Positions 39,484-49,463 of a stretch of DNA of 64,000 bases are shown here, one piece after another (the first letter of the stretch is position 1; every line of letters starts with the position of its first letter). This stretch comes from Bombyx mori (taxonomy: Eukaryota; Arthropoda; Insecta; Lepidoptera; Bombycidae), in assembly GCF_030269925.1 (NCBI RefSeq), contig NC_085135.1, forward strand, positions 4,278,753-4,342,752. Reading direction: 5' to 3'. Under the pieces are notes generated by a model, which made no database searches, had not been told where the DNA came from, and saw only the letters and a list, made by a program, of their open reading frames with translations. The translations under genes were made by a program, and so were the position numbers.

Positions 39484-40774
39484 CCTAGTCAGATCATAAA
39501 TTCTGTCACATGCTTAATGTAAAATAATTGAAACAAGTTTATTCATTATGTAACCATTCATATACCAAAATAAACTTAACAAAACATAGATTCTTATGAC
39601 ACTAAAGTTTATTATTTCGAATACAGGCCTTCAATCTGCGCGGCCAGTCGTCTATCGCAGCACGAACGAGGTCCATGTCAATATCGGCGGCTGCCTTAAT
39701 CAAGGATGTCTTGAGTGACTCCAAATTGGGATGAGGCTTTGAGCACGCCTTTTCCTCCAAGTGTTGCCATATCTTGTAATCTAACGGATTCAAATCTGGA
39801 CTGGAGGAGGGCCAGTTTTCGTGCCGGATGAAGTCGATTTCACGCGCCGCCAGCCAGTCTTGTGTGCTCTTCGCTCTATGAGCTGGCGCCGAATCTTGTT
39901 GGAATACCCAGTGCCTGTTATTGAACATGGTATGAGAAACAGGTTCCACAAGGTTCGTCAGGACTGTATTTTGATACACAACTGCATTCGTTTTTACACC
40001 TTTCTCACAAAAATGTACCTCTGTTAAGCCCCAATAAGAAACTCCCAACCATACCATGAGCGAGGATGGAAAATGACCTCGTTGGACACGCGGAATACGG
40101 TTGCTCGCTTCTTCACTACTGTGTGCGTACACCTTATCATTTTGTTTGTTGTAGCTCTCTTCTACGGTAAAATTTTTTTCATCCGAAAAAAGAATTTCCC
40201 GATATTTTTTTCCCGCGTACCGCTTCAACAAAGCGCGGCATCTCTTCAGTCTCAGGTCCATTAGACGAGCATTCAAACGATGTCCTGTTTTTCTTCGATA
40301 TGCCCGAAGCCCTAAGTCTTCATTTAACACTCTTTTCACCGTGTTTCTGCTTAACCCCATCTGAAGGGCCAACAGTTTCTGCTAACGTTTGGGATTTCTT
40401 TGAATTCGCGCCTTCACAACTATTATCACTGCTGGAGTCCTAACAGACCGAGGGCGACCACTTCTTGACCTGTCATCTACACTAGAGTCTTCATTGTATC
40501 GTTTGATGGTACGATAAACGAATCTTTTGGTTATATTCAAATTTTTCAGTATGTTAAAAATATGAATTGGCGCGTAACCGCAACGATGCAACGCAATAAC
40601 TGCAACACGGTCTTCTTTAAGCGTCCACTCCATATTTAAAAATGAGTAAAATTCTAAAAGTATACATTTTTATTTTCATGAACGATTCGAAATTCGAATT
40701 CAATAAACTTTTTTGTGGCCAGCATTCTAAAAGAAAAGTTTTTACTGTGTGACAATACTTATGACCTGACTAGG
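39484..40774 (-). mobile_element. DD37D mariner (maT/Bmmar1-like), copy 2
   Basis: About 1291 bp inside the Bm1 SINE. The left terminal repeat starts cctagtcagatcataaatt, the right one ends atgacctgactagg, and both are flanked by TA (39482-39483 and 40775-40776). Same family as 20840-22149, inverted relative to it. Confidence 0.93.
39602..40633 (-). pseudogene. Mariner transposase with a nonsense codon (copy 2)
   Basis: The transposase begins MEWTLKEDRVAVIALH at 40633 and runs through GRPRSVRTPAVI to RIQRNPKR, where TAG at about 40382-40384 replaces the AAG seen in copy 1. The same frame then continues with QKLLALQMGLSRNTVKRV to 39602. All three catalytic aspartates are present (FSDEKNF, QQDSAPAHRA, SPDLNPLDYKIW, with 37 residues between the last two). 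Unlike copy 1 it has no insertion after KRYNED. Its C-terminus (RNNKL) differs from that of copy 1 (QNHGGHFE) owing to a small deletion near the end. Confidence 0.9.
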
Positions 40775-41012
40775 TAGTTACAACGGCTGCCCCACCCTTC
40801 AAACCGAAACGCATTACTGCTTCACGGCAGAAATAGGCAGAGCGGTGGTACCTACCCGCGCGGATTCACAACAGGTCCTACCACCAGTAATTACGCAAAT
40901 TATAATTTTGCGGGTTTCACTTTTATTACACGATGTTATTCCTTCACCGTGGAAGTCAATCGTGAACATTTGTTGAGTACGTATTTCATTAGAAAAATTG
41001 GTACCCGCCTGC

Positions 41013-41023
41013 GGGATTCGAAC
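41013..41023 (-). promoter_or_regulatory. Pol III B box of the SINE
   Basis: On the minus strand gttcgaatccc matches the tRNA-type B box. It sits about 60 bases downstream of the SINE 5' end, as expected. Confidence 0.75.
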
Positions 41024-41085
41024 ACCGGTGCATCGCTTCAACACGAATGCACCGAACGTCTTATCTTTTAGGCCACGACGACTTC

Positions 41086-41221
41086 AAACAAACAAAAGAT
41101 GTACAAAAATTTGGGGTACTCAATGACGCGCGCCAAGTACGATATTTTAATTTTTTTATTTTTAAATTTTCAAAAAAAAAATTTTTTATTTTTTCGACAT
41201 TATGACGGTTTCTTGGTATTT
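41086..41221. other. AT-rich spacer
   Basis: A/T homopolymer-rich DNA between the SINE 5' end and the inverted-repeat copy. No gene or element end recognised. Confidence 0.5.
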
Positions 41222-41395
41222 TTTTGTATATAATATACAATTTAGGAACCAGAAGTACCGTAGAATGAAATAAAATTTCGCAACCTCAAAAAACCGTTCT
41301 GCTTACAGTAAACACAGTCGGTAGTCTGGCGCTCCGTTTACAACGGGATTTTTGAAAGGAACTTGGCGCCAGATTCTACCGAATCTGTGGATATT
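41222..41395 (-). repeat. Inverted-repeat partner of 246-411
   Basis: Reverse complement of 246-411 with a few substitutions and about 12 extra bases (including tggcgcca). It ends where a LINE RT fragment begins. Confidence 0.7.
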
Positions 41396-41744
41396 GCTGC
41401 ATTGTGTGGAACCCTTACTATGAGATATACAAGAAACAATTGGAAAGTGTCCAGAAACGGTTTCTATGGTACTTGTCATACAACTACAATCTGGGTAGGA
41501 AGTTACCCAGCTATGAAGATAGACTTTGCCACTTTAATTTAGATTCTCTTCTTAACCGAATATGGGGGGTATATTTCTGTACAAATTAATCCATTGAATA
41601 ACCGACACACCTAATCTTTTAACCCAGATAAAAATATCAGCCCCTAAGTGCCTACCAAGAACGAAGAAATATAAACCGTTCCTCAAAAAGCCCACTCGTT
41701 CGAATTTAGGTGCTTACTCTCCCATAAACAGAGTCCTTTGGGAC
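41396..41744 (+). pseudogene. LINE reverse transcriptase C-terminal remnant
   Basis: A short remnant of an RT C-terminal region. First frame: CIVWNPYYEIYKKQLESVQK and RKLPSYEDRLCHFNLDSL (to about 41560), the conserved block downstream of the palm in many LINEs. After one or more indels a second frame reads LPRTKKYKPFLKKPTRSNLG and AYSPINRV (41652-41740), the terminal block of the same kind of protein. Cut at 41744 by jockey copy J5. The family is not one of the others in this window. Confidence 0.75.
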
Positions 41745-42879
41745 TTTTTTTTTTTTTTTTTTTTTTTATGATTGAAAGTTTACTGGTGGCCCGAAGGCCT
41801 TTCCAGTTTCACCAGGACACGTGGGCGAGCAAAGGCTCAGCCAGGAGAGGTGGGATTTGCTAACAGCTACCCGAGCGCCTCCGAAGGAGACCTAACAGCT
41901 CAAGAGTAGCTGCTTCGCGAATGAATCTACTACCGGATCGGAATCGCGACCCGCTGAGAAGATCCGGCGAGAAACTCAGCGGGCTGATGCATGGGTTAGG
42001 TTGCACGTCGACCTCTTTGTCGAATTCGACGAGTACGGTTACCGAGGTCCCTAAGCCTGCCCCTAGTATTAGAGCTGAAGGCATCTAATGCAAAGGTTAT
42101 TGGATCTGATGGATCCGTAAGGACGTGTCTAGGGCGTCGACGGTGACTGGCTCCTGCATGATCAGGATTCGGGGAGTAGTCAGCGGCGGCAACGATAAGG
42201 CGATTATCATGACGCATAGCCTTATCGAAGTATCGTTCCGACGCTGACTTCATGTATTTCCGAATTGATTCGAGGCCCAGGTCGTCGTGTAGGTCAACGT
42301 TCCTCACGAACCACGGAGCCCCGACAGCTAACCTGCAAAAGCGGGATTGTAGGGATTGGAGGGTGTCTATGTGTGTGCGGGCCGCGTGAGCGAACACCAC
42401 ACTCGCGTAAGTCATGACGGGCCTTATGCAAGTTTTGTAAAGTGTCACCTTGTTCCGAAGGGACATTTTACTCCGCTTACAGATCATGGGGTAGAGTCTA
42501 CCGAGAATAAACGCGGCACGGTCACGGACTGATTTTATATGCGGGCGGAATGTCATCGATGCATCCAGGGTAACGCCCAGGTACTTGACCTTCCTGGCCC
42601 AGGGTATGGGTTGTCTAAAGAGAGTAATCGGGGGTGTGAGATTCCTCCTCCTAATCCGGGAGGAAATCCGTGAGGAGCTTTCCCTCTGAAATAGCACCGC
42701 AGTACTTTTCGCTGGGTTGATGTCTATGAGCCATTTTCGGAACCACTGTCCTAGGGCTAGGGCTGCACTCTGAAGCTTCTTCGCAATTAGGGACTTATTT
42801 CTACTAGAATAGTAAACAGTCGTGTCGTCGGCGAACAAAGCTAAATGGGTCGGCGGCGACCGGGGAATATCGTTGACGT
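41745..42879 (-). mobile_element. Jockey copy J5, 5'-truncated
   Basis: T run 41745-41767, the family 3' UTR, then 280 codons (41996-42838) from MFADDTTVYYSS at the catalytic site to the C-terminus without a break. It stops at gttgacg (42879) inside the RT and joins directly to a 23-base piece of the R1-clade element. Confidence 0.9.
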
Positions 42880-42882
42880 GCT

Positions 42883-42905
42883 CCGTATAGTGCCATCGAC
42901 CGCAC
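42883..42905 (-). mobile_element. Tiny R1-clade fragment
   Basis: 23 bases (ccgtatagtgccatcgaccg and three more) identical to the R1-clade ORF2 at about 58150-58172, coding VRSMALYG. It lies between jockey J5 and a Bm1 fragment. Confidence 0.7.
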
Positions 42906-43096
42906 GGGTACCATCACCCTGCCTATTTCTGTCGTGAAGCAGTGGTGTATTTCGGTTTGAAGGGTGGGGCAGCGGTTGTAACTATACTGAGACCTTAGAA
43001 CTTCTATCTCAAGGTGTGTGGCGCGTTTACGTTGTGGATGTCTATGGGTTCCAGTAACCACTTAACACCAGGTGGGCTGTGAGCTCGTCCATACAT
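42906..43096 (+). mobile_element. Bm1-type SINE fragment
   Basis: Plus-strand 3' part of Bm1 from gggtaccatcaccctgcc through ggtttgaagggtggggcag to gtgagctcgtcc. It lacks the normal A tail; the text runs into a gypsy-type fragment. Confidence 0.85.
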
Positions 43097-43102
43097 TAAA
43101 AC

Positions 43103-43306
43103 GAAGAGCGTAATCAAACGAAATTAGATCCGAAGTTTAAAGGGCCGTTTAAAGTAGTTGAAGTATTGGATGGTGACCGTTACACATTGAAAGCTTTAAA
43201 TTCAAAACGTACTTACAAATACCCACACGATAGGCTAAGAAAAATGCCAGCAGGTCACATACCAGTCGAGGTTGATGTAAATGATGATGATGAAGAGCAA
43301 GCTTAA
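43103..43306 (+). pseudogene. Gypsy-type Pol C-terminal tail
   Basis: A 67-codon open stretch ending in TAA at 43304-43306: KLDPKFKGPFKVVEVLDGD, RYTLKAL, YPHDRLRKMPAGH and an acidic end. This is the chromodomain-like or GPY/F-type tail that follows the integrase core in Ty3/gypsy elements (KGPF being the GPF motif). It is a different family from the gypsy element at 12133. The rest of the Pol gene is absent upstream. Confidence 0.7.
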
Positions 43307-44620
43307 ATTGTGGTGAAAACTCGAGTAAGGATAGTCTATCGGCCGTATTGTGTTCGACCGTACCAGTAGCTATTACGTAGTCGTAGCCCGGTAGAAATCG
43401 GTGTCTCTTGAGGCAACTCAAGTAGTCCGTGGGTGCGCGGTGCGCGTTTGGCTCTGGCGGAGGTCGGGGTCTGTAAAGACCATCGTGTGTAGTCAGCGGG
43501 TGATGCACACGGGCGATCCACGCTGTGGATGCGCATCATGAGGGCAATTGCGATTGCTGGTCGGCTGGAGAGCCGTGGCGTTAGATATTTTTACTCGGAA
43601 GTTTTCTTTGATCTGAGTTCCTGTAAGCTATGCCTGATTTGTACAGAGTAAATTTGAAGTTTGATGAACGACTGTGGTACGTGCTCTGGCTGCTGAATAG
43701 TGAACTTTGTATACCCTATTGTTTGATTTGGTTAAAATGTTATTAAAACAGTTTAAAGCTTTGATGACTTTAAATTTTCCGATAAGTCGTAAAGTGTAGT
43801 CAGGAGTGATCGAGCGGAACAAGTGTTCTCGTGGATGTTTTTGATTGTAGGTTAACCATCACACGAGGACGTGTACAATCAGGAAGGTCGTGTCGCAATC
43901 GACACGTGATTGCTGCAGCCAATACGAGATATGGGACGCAAACGCCGTCTGTCGGCGCTCGATGGGTCAACTATTCACCGGCCGAGCGGAGCGACGTGCC
44001 GGTACCTGCGTAATATCGGGCAATTTTGGTAAATAAGAACCATTTGGTGAGTCGTATTATTTTTATTTGGAATCTGATGCCGAATGTTCTCTTGTCGAGA
44101 AATCTATTAGTAGTAGCTTCATAATTCAGGAATTTTATGCGAAGGTTCTCATAAAGAGTCTGTTGTTTTGACCAAAACTTTACGGAACAAATCCTTTGCG
44201 ATGCTTACTCATTTTTATGTCATGTACTACCCGATAGTTGTTTTAATCGGTTCAGTGAGATTGAGCATTCAACGAAATAAGCACTTAAATCTAGTGTGTC
44301 CTTATTCGAAGCCCACACTTGCGTTATTGATGACCAAGCTCGCGATGAGCTCATGGAATTGTTCTTGACAAGAAGTGCTAGTACATATTTTTAAAATAGT
44401 TCTACCATAAGAATAACAGAGGCGAGCCCCTTCAAATTCTTAATAGTTCGCGTGCCATATCCCTAAAGGTTTTTACTTAAAATGATACCGAAAGTAAGAG
44501 ATTAACTTTGACGAGACCAGAACATTGGAAAGTTAGTAAAATTTGATGTTGAATTTTGTTGAAATGAAGATAGATGGCTTTAACTGGTTATAGAACCTGC
44601 TTTAACTGGTAATAGAACCT
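43307..44620 (+). other. Probable 3' part and LTR of the second gypsy family
   Basis: This non-coding stretch follows the Pol tail directly, as a 3' UTR and LTR would. Around 43850-43910 there is cacacgaggacgtgtacaat followed by cgtgtcg-caat-cgacacg, a small inverted repeat. A 22-base tandem duplication (tttaactggt-atagaacct) lies at about 44580-44620. I could not define LTR ends because no second copy is present. Short open frames here have no motif. Confidence 0.35.
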
Positions 44621-44683
44621 ATTATTATTATGATTGAAAGTTTACTGGTGGCCCGAAGGCCTTTCCAGTTTCACCAGGACAGG
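44621..44683 (-). mobile_element. Jockey copy J6, terminal 63 bp
   Basis: A TTA-repeat tail, then gattgaaagtttactggtgg to caccaggacagg, the last about 55 bases of the jockey 3' UTR. Extreme 5' truncation. Confidence 0.8.
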
Positions 44684-45400
44684 TATGATTACATATAGTG
44701 CTACTGACGAGACTGATCAGTGAGGTGAGAGTATCTCCATCGATTGGTACAGCGGAGACCTGGGTCTCAATGGAGACTATTGTTGTGTTGGTCTAGTAAT
44801 GACCTTGACTCTATATTGTGAAGTGATGTGTATTGGTTTTATCATTTGTTTTAATGATAATGTGGGTGGCAATGTCACTAGCTGCGCCGGCAGCCAGGCC
44901 AGGAGCGTTCTATACGATTTTGTTGACACTAGTGATGTAGAAGATGTAGGATCAAATGACCACGATACAACTGACTGATAAAGTAAGGATTTTGTTGTCC
45001 TATTTTGTGTGATTAGTAAAGAACAGTATTCGGTGTCATTTATGACTGGTAATTGAACACATCGCTCGATTTAGGTGATGTGTTCGTTTTATTGCCGGAT
45101 GGAGGCATTGCGATGTGTTTTATGGTTGAAGTGGGTACTGGATGGAAGTTCCACTTGCGTGCCGGATGGAGGCATTAGTGTTTTGTGTTGAAGTTGGGTA
45201 CCGGATGGAGGTCCCACTTATTTGCCGGATGGAGGCAATAAGTAGTCAAGAGCTACTCGATGGAGGTGGCACTTGAATTGGGTTATCGTCACTCGATATA
45301 GGTGGCATGAGTTACTCTCACTAGATGGAAGTAATTGTAACGATAGTTTGTGTTCAAAATCGATTCACGAATGACGAAGAAATCGGTGAACATACTACTG
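44684..45400. other. Non-coding region with degenerate tandem repeats
   Basis: No coding frame. From about 45090 to 45330 the word gccggatggaggca and variants (actggatggaag, ccggatggaggtccca, ctcgatggaggtggca, actagatggaag) recurs at intervals of roughly 25-50 bases, giving a degenerate array. It may belong to the decayed LTR element to its left. Confidence 0.5.
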
Positions 45401-45551
45401 GTGGTAGGACCTCTTGTGAGTCCGCGCGGATCGGTACCACCGCACTGCCTGTTTCTGCCGTGAAGCAGTAATACGTTTCGGTTTGAAGGGTGGGGCAGCC
45501 GTTGTAACTATACTACTGAGACCTTAGAACTTATATCTCAAGGTGGGTGGA
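45401..45551 (+). mobile_element. Bm1-type SINE internal fragment
   Basis: Plus strand, from ctggtggtaggacctcttg through ggtttgaagggtggggcag to tctcaaggtgggtgg; both the tRNA-like head and the 3' end are missing. Confidence 0.82.
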
Positions 45552-45955
45552 AATCGGATAAAAAAGTGTTAGTTAGTTAAATTAGTAGCAGTAGAGTAGT
45601 TTTTCGATTGCGAAATTTAACTTTGCTGGCACAACACCTAGTTCTTAATATTTTAATGCGTCCTATAATGCTATGCGAATTTTTTATTTTTTCATCTATT
45701 AATATAATGTAGTCATTTTATGTCAAATGAAATACCAGTATTAAGCAAAATTGTTCAGGAAAATTACGTGTATACTCCTCGTTGAGCTTGTAGATTACGA
45801 GAAAGCGTTTGACGTGCCAAGTAGCTAATCCACTGAGTTTCTTGCCGGATCGTCTCAGTGGGTTGCGATTCCGATCTGGTGGTAGATTCTGCGAAGCACT
45901 GCTCTTATTAGGGCAGACAGAGCGTAGCTGGAATAGCTTCTTAGGCTACCGGTGT
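45552..45955. other. AT-rich DNA with two LINE scraps
   Basis: Mostly AT-rich. At 45787-45813 a 9-codon scrap reads LVDYEKAFD, an RTE/LINE reverse transcriptase block. At about 45825-45910 ccactgagtttcttgccgg and its continuation resemble, with many changes, the jockey 3' UTR (about 33925-34010), so it is a related LINE tail. Neither is functional. Confidence 0.55.
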
Positions 45956-46110
45956 GCTTAGTGCGAGTTTCTTAACGTTCTCGATAGCGTAAAAGTAAAC
46001 CCAATTTTGTATGCAGTTGGAACAGCGCCCCTAGCGGCAAACGATCCCATTCCATACAAATATGAGCTAACTTTTACGCTATCGAGAACGTTAAAAAACT
46101 CACACTAAGC
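45956..46110. mobile_element. MITE-like element with 41-bp terminal inverted repeats
   Basis: Left arm 45956-45996 and right arm 46070-46110 are reverse complements at 39 of 41 positions (core aacgttctcgatagcgtaaa). The 73-base centre includes gcgcccctagcggcaa. It has no coding capacity. The superfamily is not evident because the target duplication is unclear. Confidence 0.8.
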
Positions 46111-48106
46111 ATACAGAGCATAGGTAGAGAAAAAAAAAACATTTGAAGGTAGTACTAGTAAATAACATTGAATAAATATGCGATTCGAAATTCGACCTTA
46201 ATAACAGATTCATCAAGGCTTAAATTCATTTTATTTATTACATTTCTTATTTTTCTATTAACATTATAGTACACGGCGATAGTAAGTAAACCGCATTTAA
46301 TATTATGTATCCTTAGATGTTTCACTCGGTGGTTGTCTAGAATTTATCGTTTTTAACGGTAGGACCCTTTGTACTTTTATGTTGAATGTCTTGTTTTTAT
46401 TATCATTATAGTAAACAATATTCATATTTATTTATTAATAATATTTAAAAAAAAGGTAAAAAATAGGAAAAAAGGTTGTAAACAGTTTTGTCTTTGCTTA
46501 TAAACATGTAGGTAGATGTTTTTGTCACCTAACAAACAGCTGATGTGCGGGTCAACGACCTGACGGGCAGACGTTGCGTTGGAGCTTCGAGAAATATGAA
46601 CATCCCAAAACAGCAATGTTTAATGTTCATCACATACGCTGAGCCTTTTCGGTTTTAGTCACGGTAAGTTGCACAGAGAATGCATTAATTAACAATAGTG
46701 GTGATATGGAGTACTTCAGAATGAATAAACAATAAAGTACTTAATTGTGTTTTCTGTGATATAATAAGAAAACAACCTTTAAAGCCCTTAAATTTCTTTA
46801 AAAATTAATATTAAAAATTAAACTGTAAACAGAATTAAACTATACACAAAACTGAACTCTTTTTTTTTTAATAAATTTTACTGGCTTGGAAACAAAGTCC
46901 TTTAAGCCAAATCAGTATTTGTTTCTTATACTGAACTCTCTTTTTACTGAATCACAAACTTCACTCCATGACACTGAATGCCACTGAAAAAAAAAACAAA
47001 AAAAAAAAAACTAAAGATTTTTAAATAATAAAGAATTTTCTTTACATATGAAATTAGTATCTTTGTTAAATTATATTACGAGTATATGGCATTTGTAACC
47101 TTCGTTGTCTTATTAGTGTCTCGCGCGTTTTTACAACCATCAAACAGGAGGGATTTTTGAAGCTGCAGGGTTCTAGTTTGCAGCCGTTGAAAATAAAACA
47201 TTGTTACATTTATTTAACAGAACTTTAATCACATTTGGAAAATTTTAGTACAGCAAAAGCCCTAACAGAGTTTTAAATTGTCGATAGCTAAATGAATAAG
47301 GCTTGAAACGCTCCCGTGAGTGCCATGGACCGAATTTAAATTGAATTATTGCGGGACGCATGTCGGATGACGTTACATATGCATATCGACGCCCCCGGGG
47401 AATAAAATTGTAATAGACAAAAGTAAATTTTACAGGACGAGCAAAAAACTGTTATTCTGTTTTAACTCATAAAGTAACCGACCTAAATTGTCATATGATA
47501 TACCATTATATTCATAATTTTTTTCTTAATAAGTGGCTATAGAAAAAAATAAAATATAATGTATACTTTTGAAGTTATTATAAAAAATATATAATACTGA
47601 TTTTATATTTAGGTATATGCTAAGTAACGGCATATAACCGTTTTATTCTCGTAAAGTTGTAATATAATGAAAACCATAACCGTATATTACGATATTTTCC
47701 TACAGTACTTTCATGAATGAAATGTAATTGTAATAATCCAATACGATTTTGTTCTTGTAAAAGTTACAACTGTCTTTTTTCATATAGCTATATAACAACT
47801 TTGTTTTTGTATAAATGCATTCAACGTTAACATCGTAATGTTATGTAATGTTTATGAATTTTTATTATAAATTACTGTAACTGTTACTGTTAAACCACTG
47901 TTGGGTAATTGGTGGGTGCCTTTCTACGCTTTTCACATTGTTTATTTTATAGAAAATGACTCGGTACACATTGCAAATATAAGTTTTAAAAAAACAAGAG
48001 ATTATAATAAACATAATCTTTATTTAGGTAAATCACAATTGTTACAATAGGCAGTAATCACTAGAATTTAGATTAGCATCAATCAGTCTTAGTTATAAAA
48101 AATCAA
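46111..48106. other. AT-rich non-coding region
   Basis: Two kilobases of AT-rich DNA with homopolymer runs. The only structure I can support is a 69-bp insertion at 46861-46929. The minus-strand open frame at 46428-46616 has no motif. Confidence 0.6.
46861..46929 (-). mobile_element. 69-bp LINE/SINE tail insertion with target duplication
   Basis: Bracketed by actgaactct at 46851-46860 and 46930-46939. It begins with a T run and contains ggcttggaaacaaagtcc; read on the minus strand it is a short 3' end with a poly-A tail. A clean example of an extremely truncated target-primed insertion. Confidence 0.8.
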
Positions 48107-49454
48107 TCAGTCTGCTTCATTGCTCTCACTTTCAAAGTCATCCTCACCTAAAACGGCTTCAGTACTATTTGTACTTTTCAACGAATTGTAAAAACTGTGG
48201 TAATGGAGAGGTATGGCATTTATCCTACAAAGACTTGATAGATCTTCGTGCAGAGCTTTTGAAATTGAAACTGGACCGTCATAGGCTGGCTGTAAGACCG
48301 CATCGGCGATAGATGAAGCTGCTGCGGTAGAGGCAGATTTTCGTTTTCTAATGTTTTTAGTTGATGTTAACCCTATATTCATTTCAGTAAAGTCGTCATC
48401 ATAATCATACTTAAAGTAAACAGATTGTGGGTTTGTGGAGGCCACTTTAATTTCCTTGATCTTTGACCAATATATTTTGTTACCTTCTGCATCATTCAAC
48501 CAATTCTGTCCAGTAATAAATGATTTTATGTCATAAAAATCAGTTTGTCTCATTTCCTTGACTTGGTATTTTTCACCGGTTTGCTTAGCATTCATAACTA
48601 TTCCGTATAATTGATCAGGTGTATAAATTTGTTTATTTTTCATCGCTCGTTCTATGCATGCGTGCATAGAATAACCTTCATTTTGGCTATGGCCAGATTC
48701 AAAGAAACGATGAATAATCTCTAGCTTGAACCTATTAGCAGCAAACAGATAAAGGGCAAACACGAATCTATTTTTATTCTGTCCTGTGCAACCATCAGAA
48801 TAAAATGAAATTTTATTTATTTGTTTATGATATTGTTCTTCAATGAAATTATAAAGACAGCTACCTATCTCTATTAATCCTCTTTTAGCAATTTGCAAAT
48901 GCCACATGTAACAGTATCCTTTCTTTCTTGAAGCATCAAAAACAGTGAAGTTATAAACGGGATACTTCCGTTTATAGTGAAATATACCTCTCCTACCTAC
49001 CTACCTCTGATTGAGGTACGCCTAAAACCTTTTCTAAATCAAAAATAGCTAGAGTGGAGTTTGAATCAAGATTACTCTTTTCTGAATTTTTGATTTCACG
49101 AATTCGTTCTTTATTATATATATGCTTTGTGTATTTATCTTTTAATGATTCTTTGTGCTCGCCTTCAGCTTATTCATAAAGCGTACAAGTGCCACATAAA
49201 TCTTTCTTAGGATGAAAAAAAGAATAATTAAACTTTGTATTAAAGATACTCTCAGACTGTCTTTTGGTAGCCATCTTCACATCACAATAGCGTGCGTCTG
49301 TCTGTTCTTTGAACCAGTCTGTGTATAATCGGTACATTTTTGAAATATTTAAAGTTTCGCATAAATACTTTCTTTTGGAAGATTTTCTGACATGGTGTGC
49401 TTCTTTTGCTGGAAATAGTTGTATGTGTGTTATGATGCTCTCTTCTGTTGGCAC
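48107..49454 (-). pseudogene. Transposase-like protein of unnamed family, broken
   Basis: Two minus-strand frames of one gene. Upstream (49170-49454): VRKSSKRKYLCETLNISKMY, YRLYTDWF and FHPKKDLCGTC. After TAA (49170-49172) the text continues with a basic helix, EGEHKESLKDKY. Downstream (48107-48907): MWHLQIAKRGLIEIGSCLYN, FYSDGCTGQNKNRF, HRFFESGHSQNEGYSMHACI and QVKEMRQTDFYDIKSF, then a variable acidic tail. A TACC-type microsatellite at about 48994-49012 shifts the frame between them. The D in FYSDGC, followed by a conserved H and E, could be part of an RNase H-like catalytic core. Proteins of this kind are numerous and unnamed in arthropods; I recall a DUF7869 label but cannot check. The N-terminus is cut off at the tandem array. 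Confidence 0.6.
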
Positions 49455-49463
49455 TGTTTTTTT

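Larger units (their letters stand above)
39345..41085 (-). mobile_element. Full-length Bm1-type SINE, split by a mariner
   Basis: Minus strand. The T run at 39345-39360 is its tail. The 3' half runs to 39483 and is resumed after the mariner at 40777 (gttacaacggctgcccc) to the 5' end near 41085. Without the mariner it is about 445 bp, full length for this family. The 5' part is tRNA-derived: read on the minus strand it has gttcgaatccc (B box, 41013-41023) and an A-box-like word tggcctaaaag, the internal RNA polymerase III promoter. Confidence 0.87.

Noticed and set aside
46428..46616. 62-codon minus-strand open frame
   Set aside because: No recognisable motif, ends in Phe-rich low complexity; not supported as a gene.
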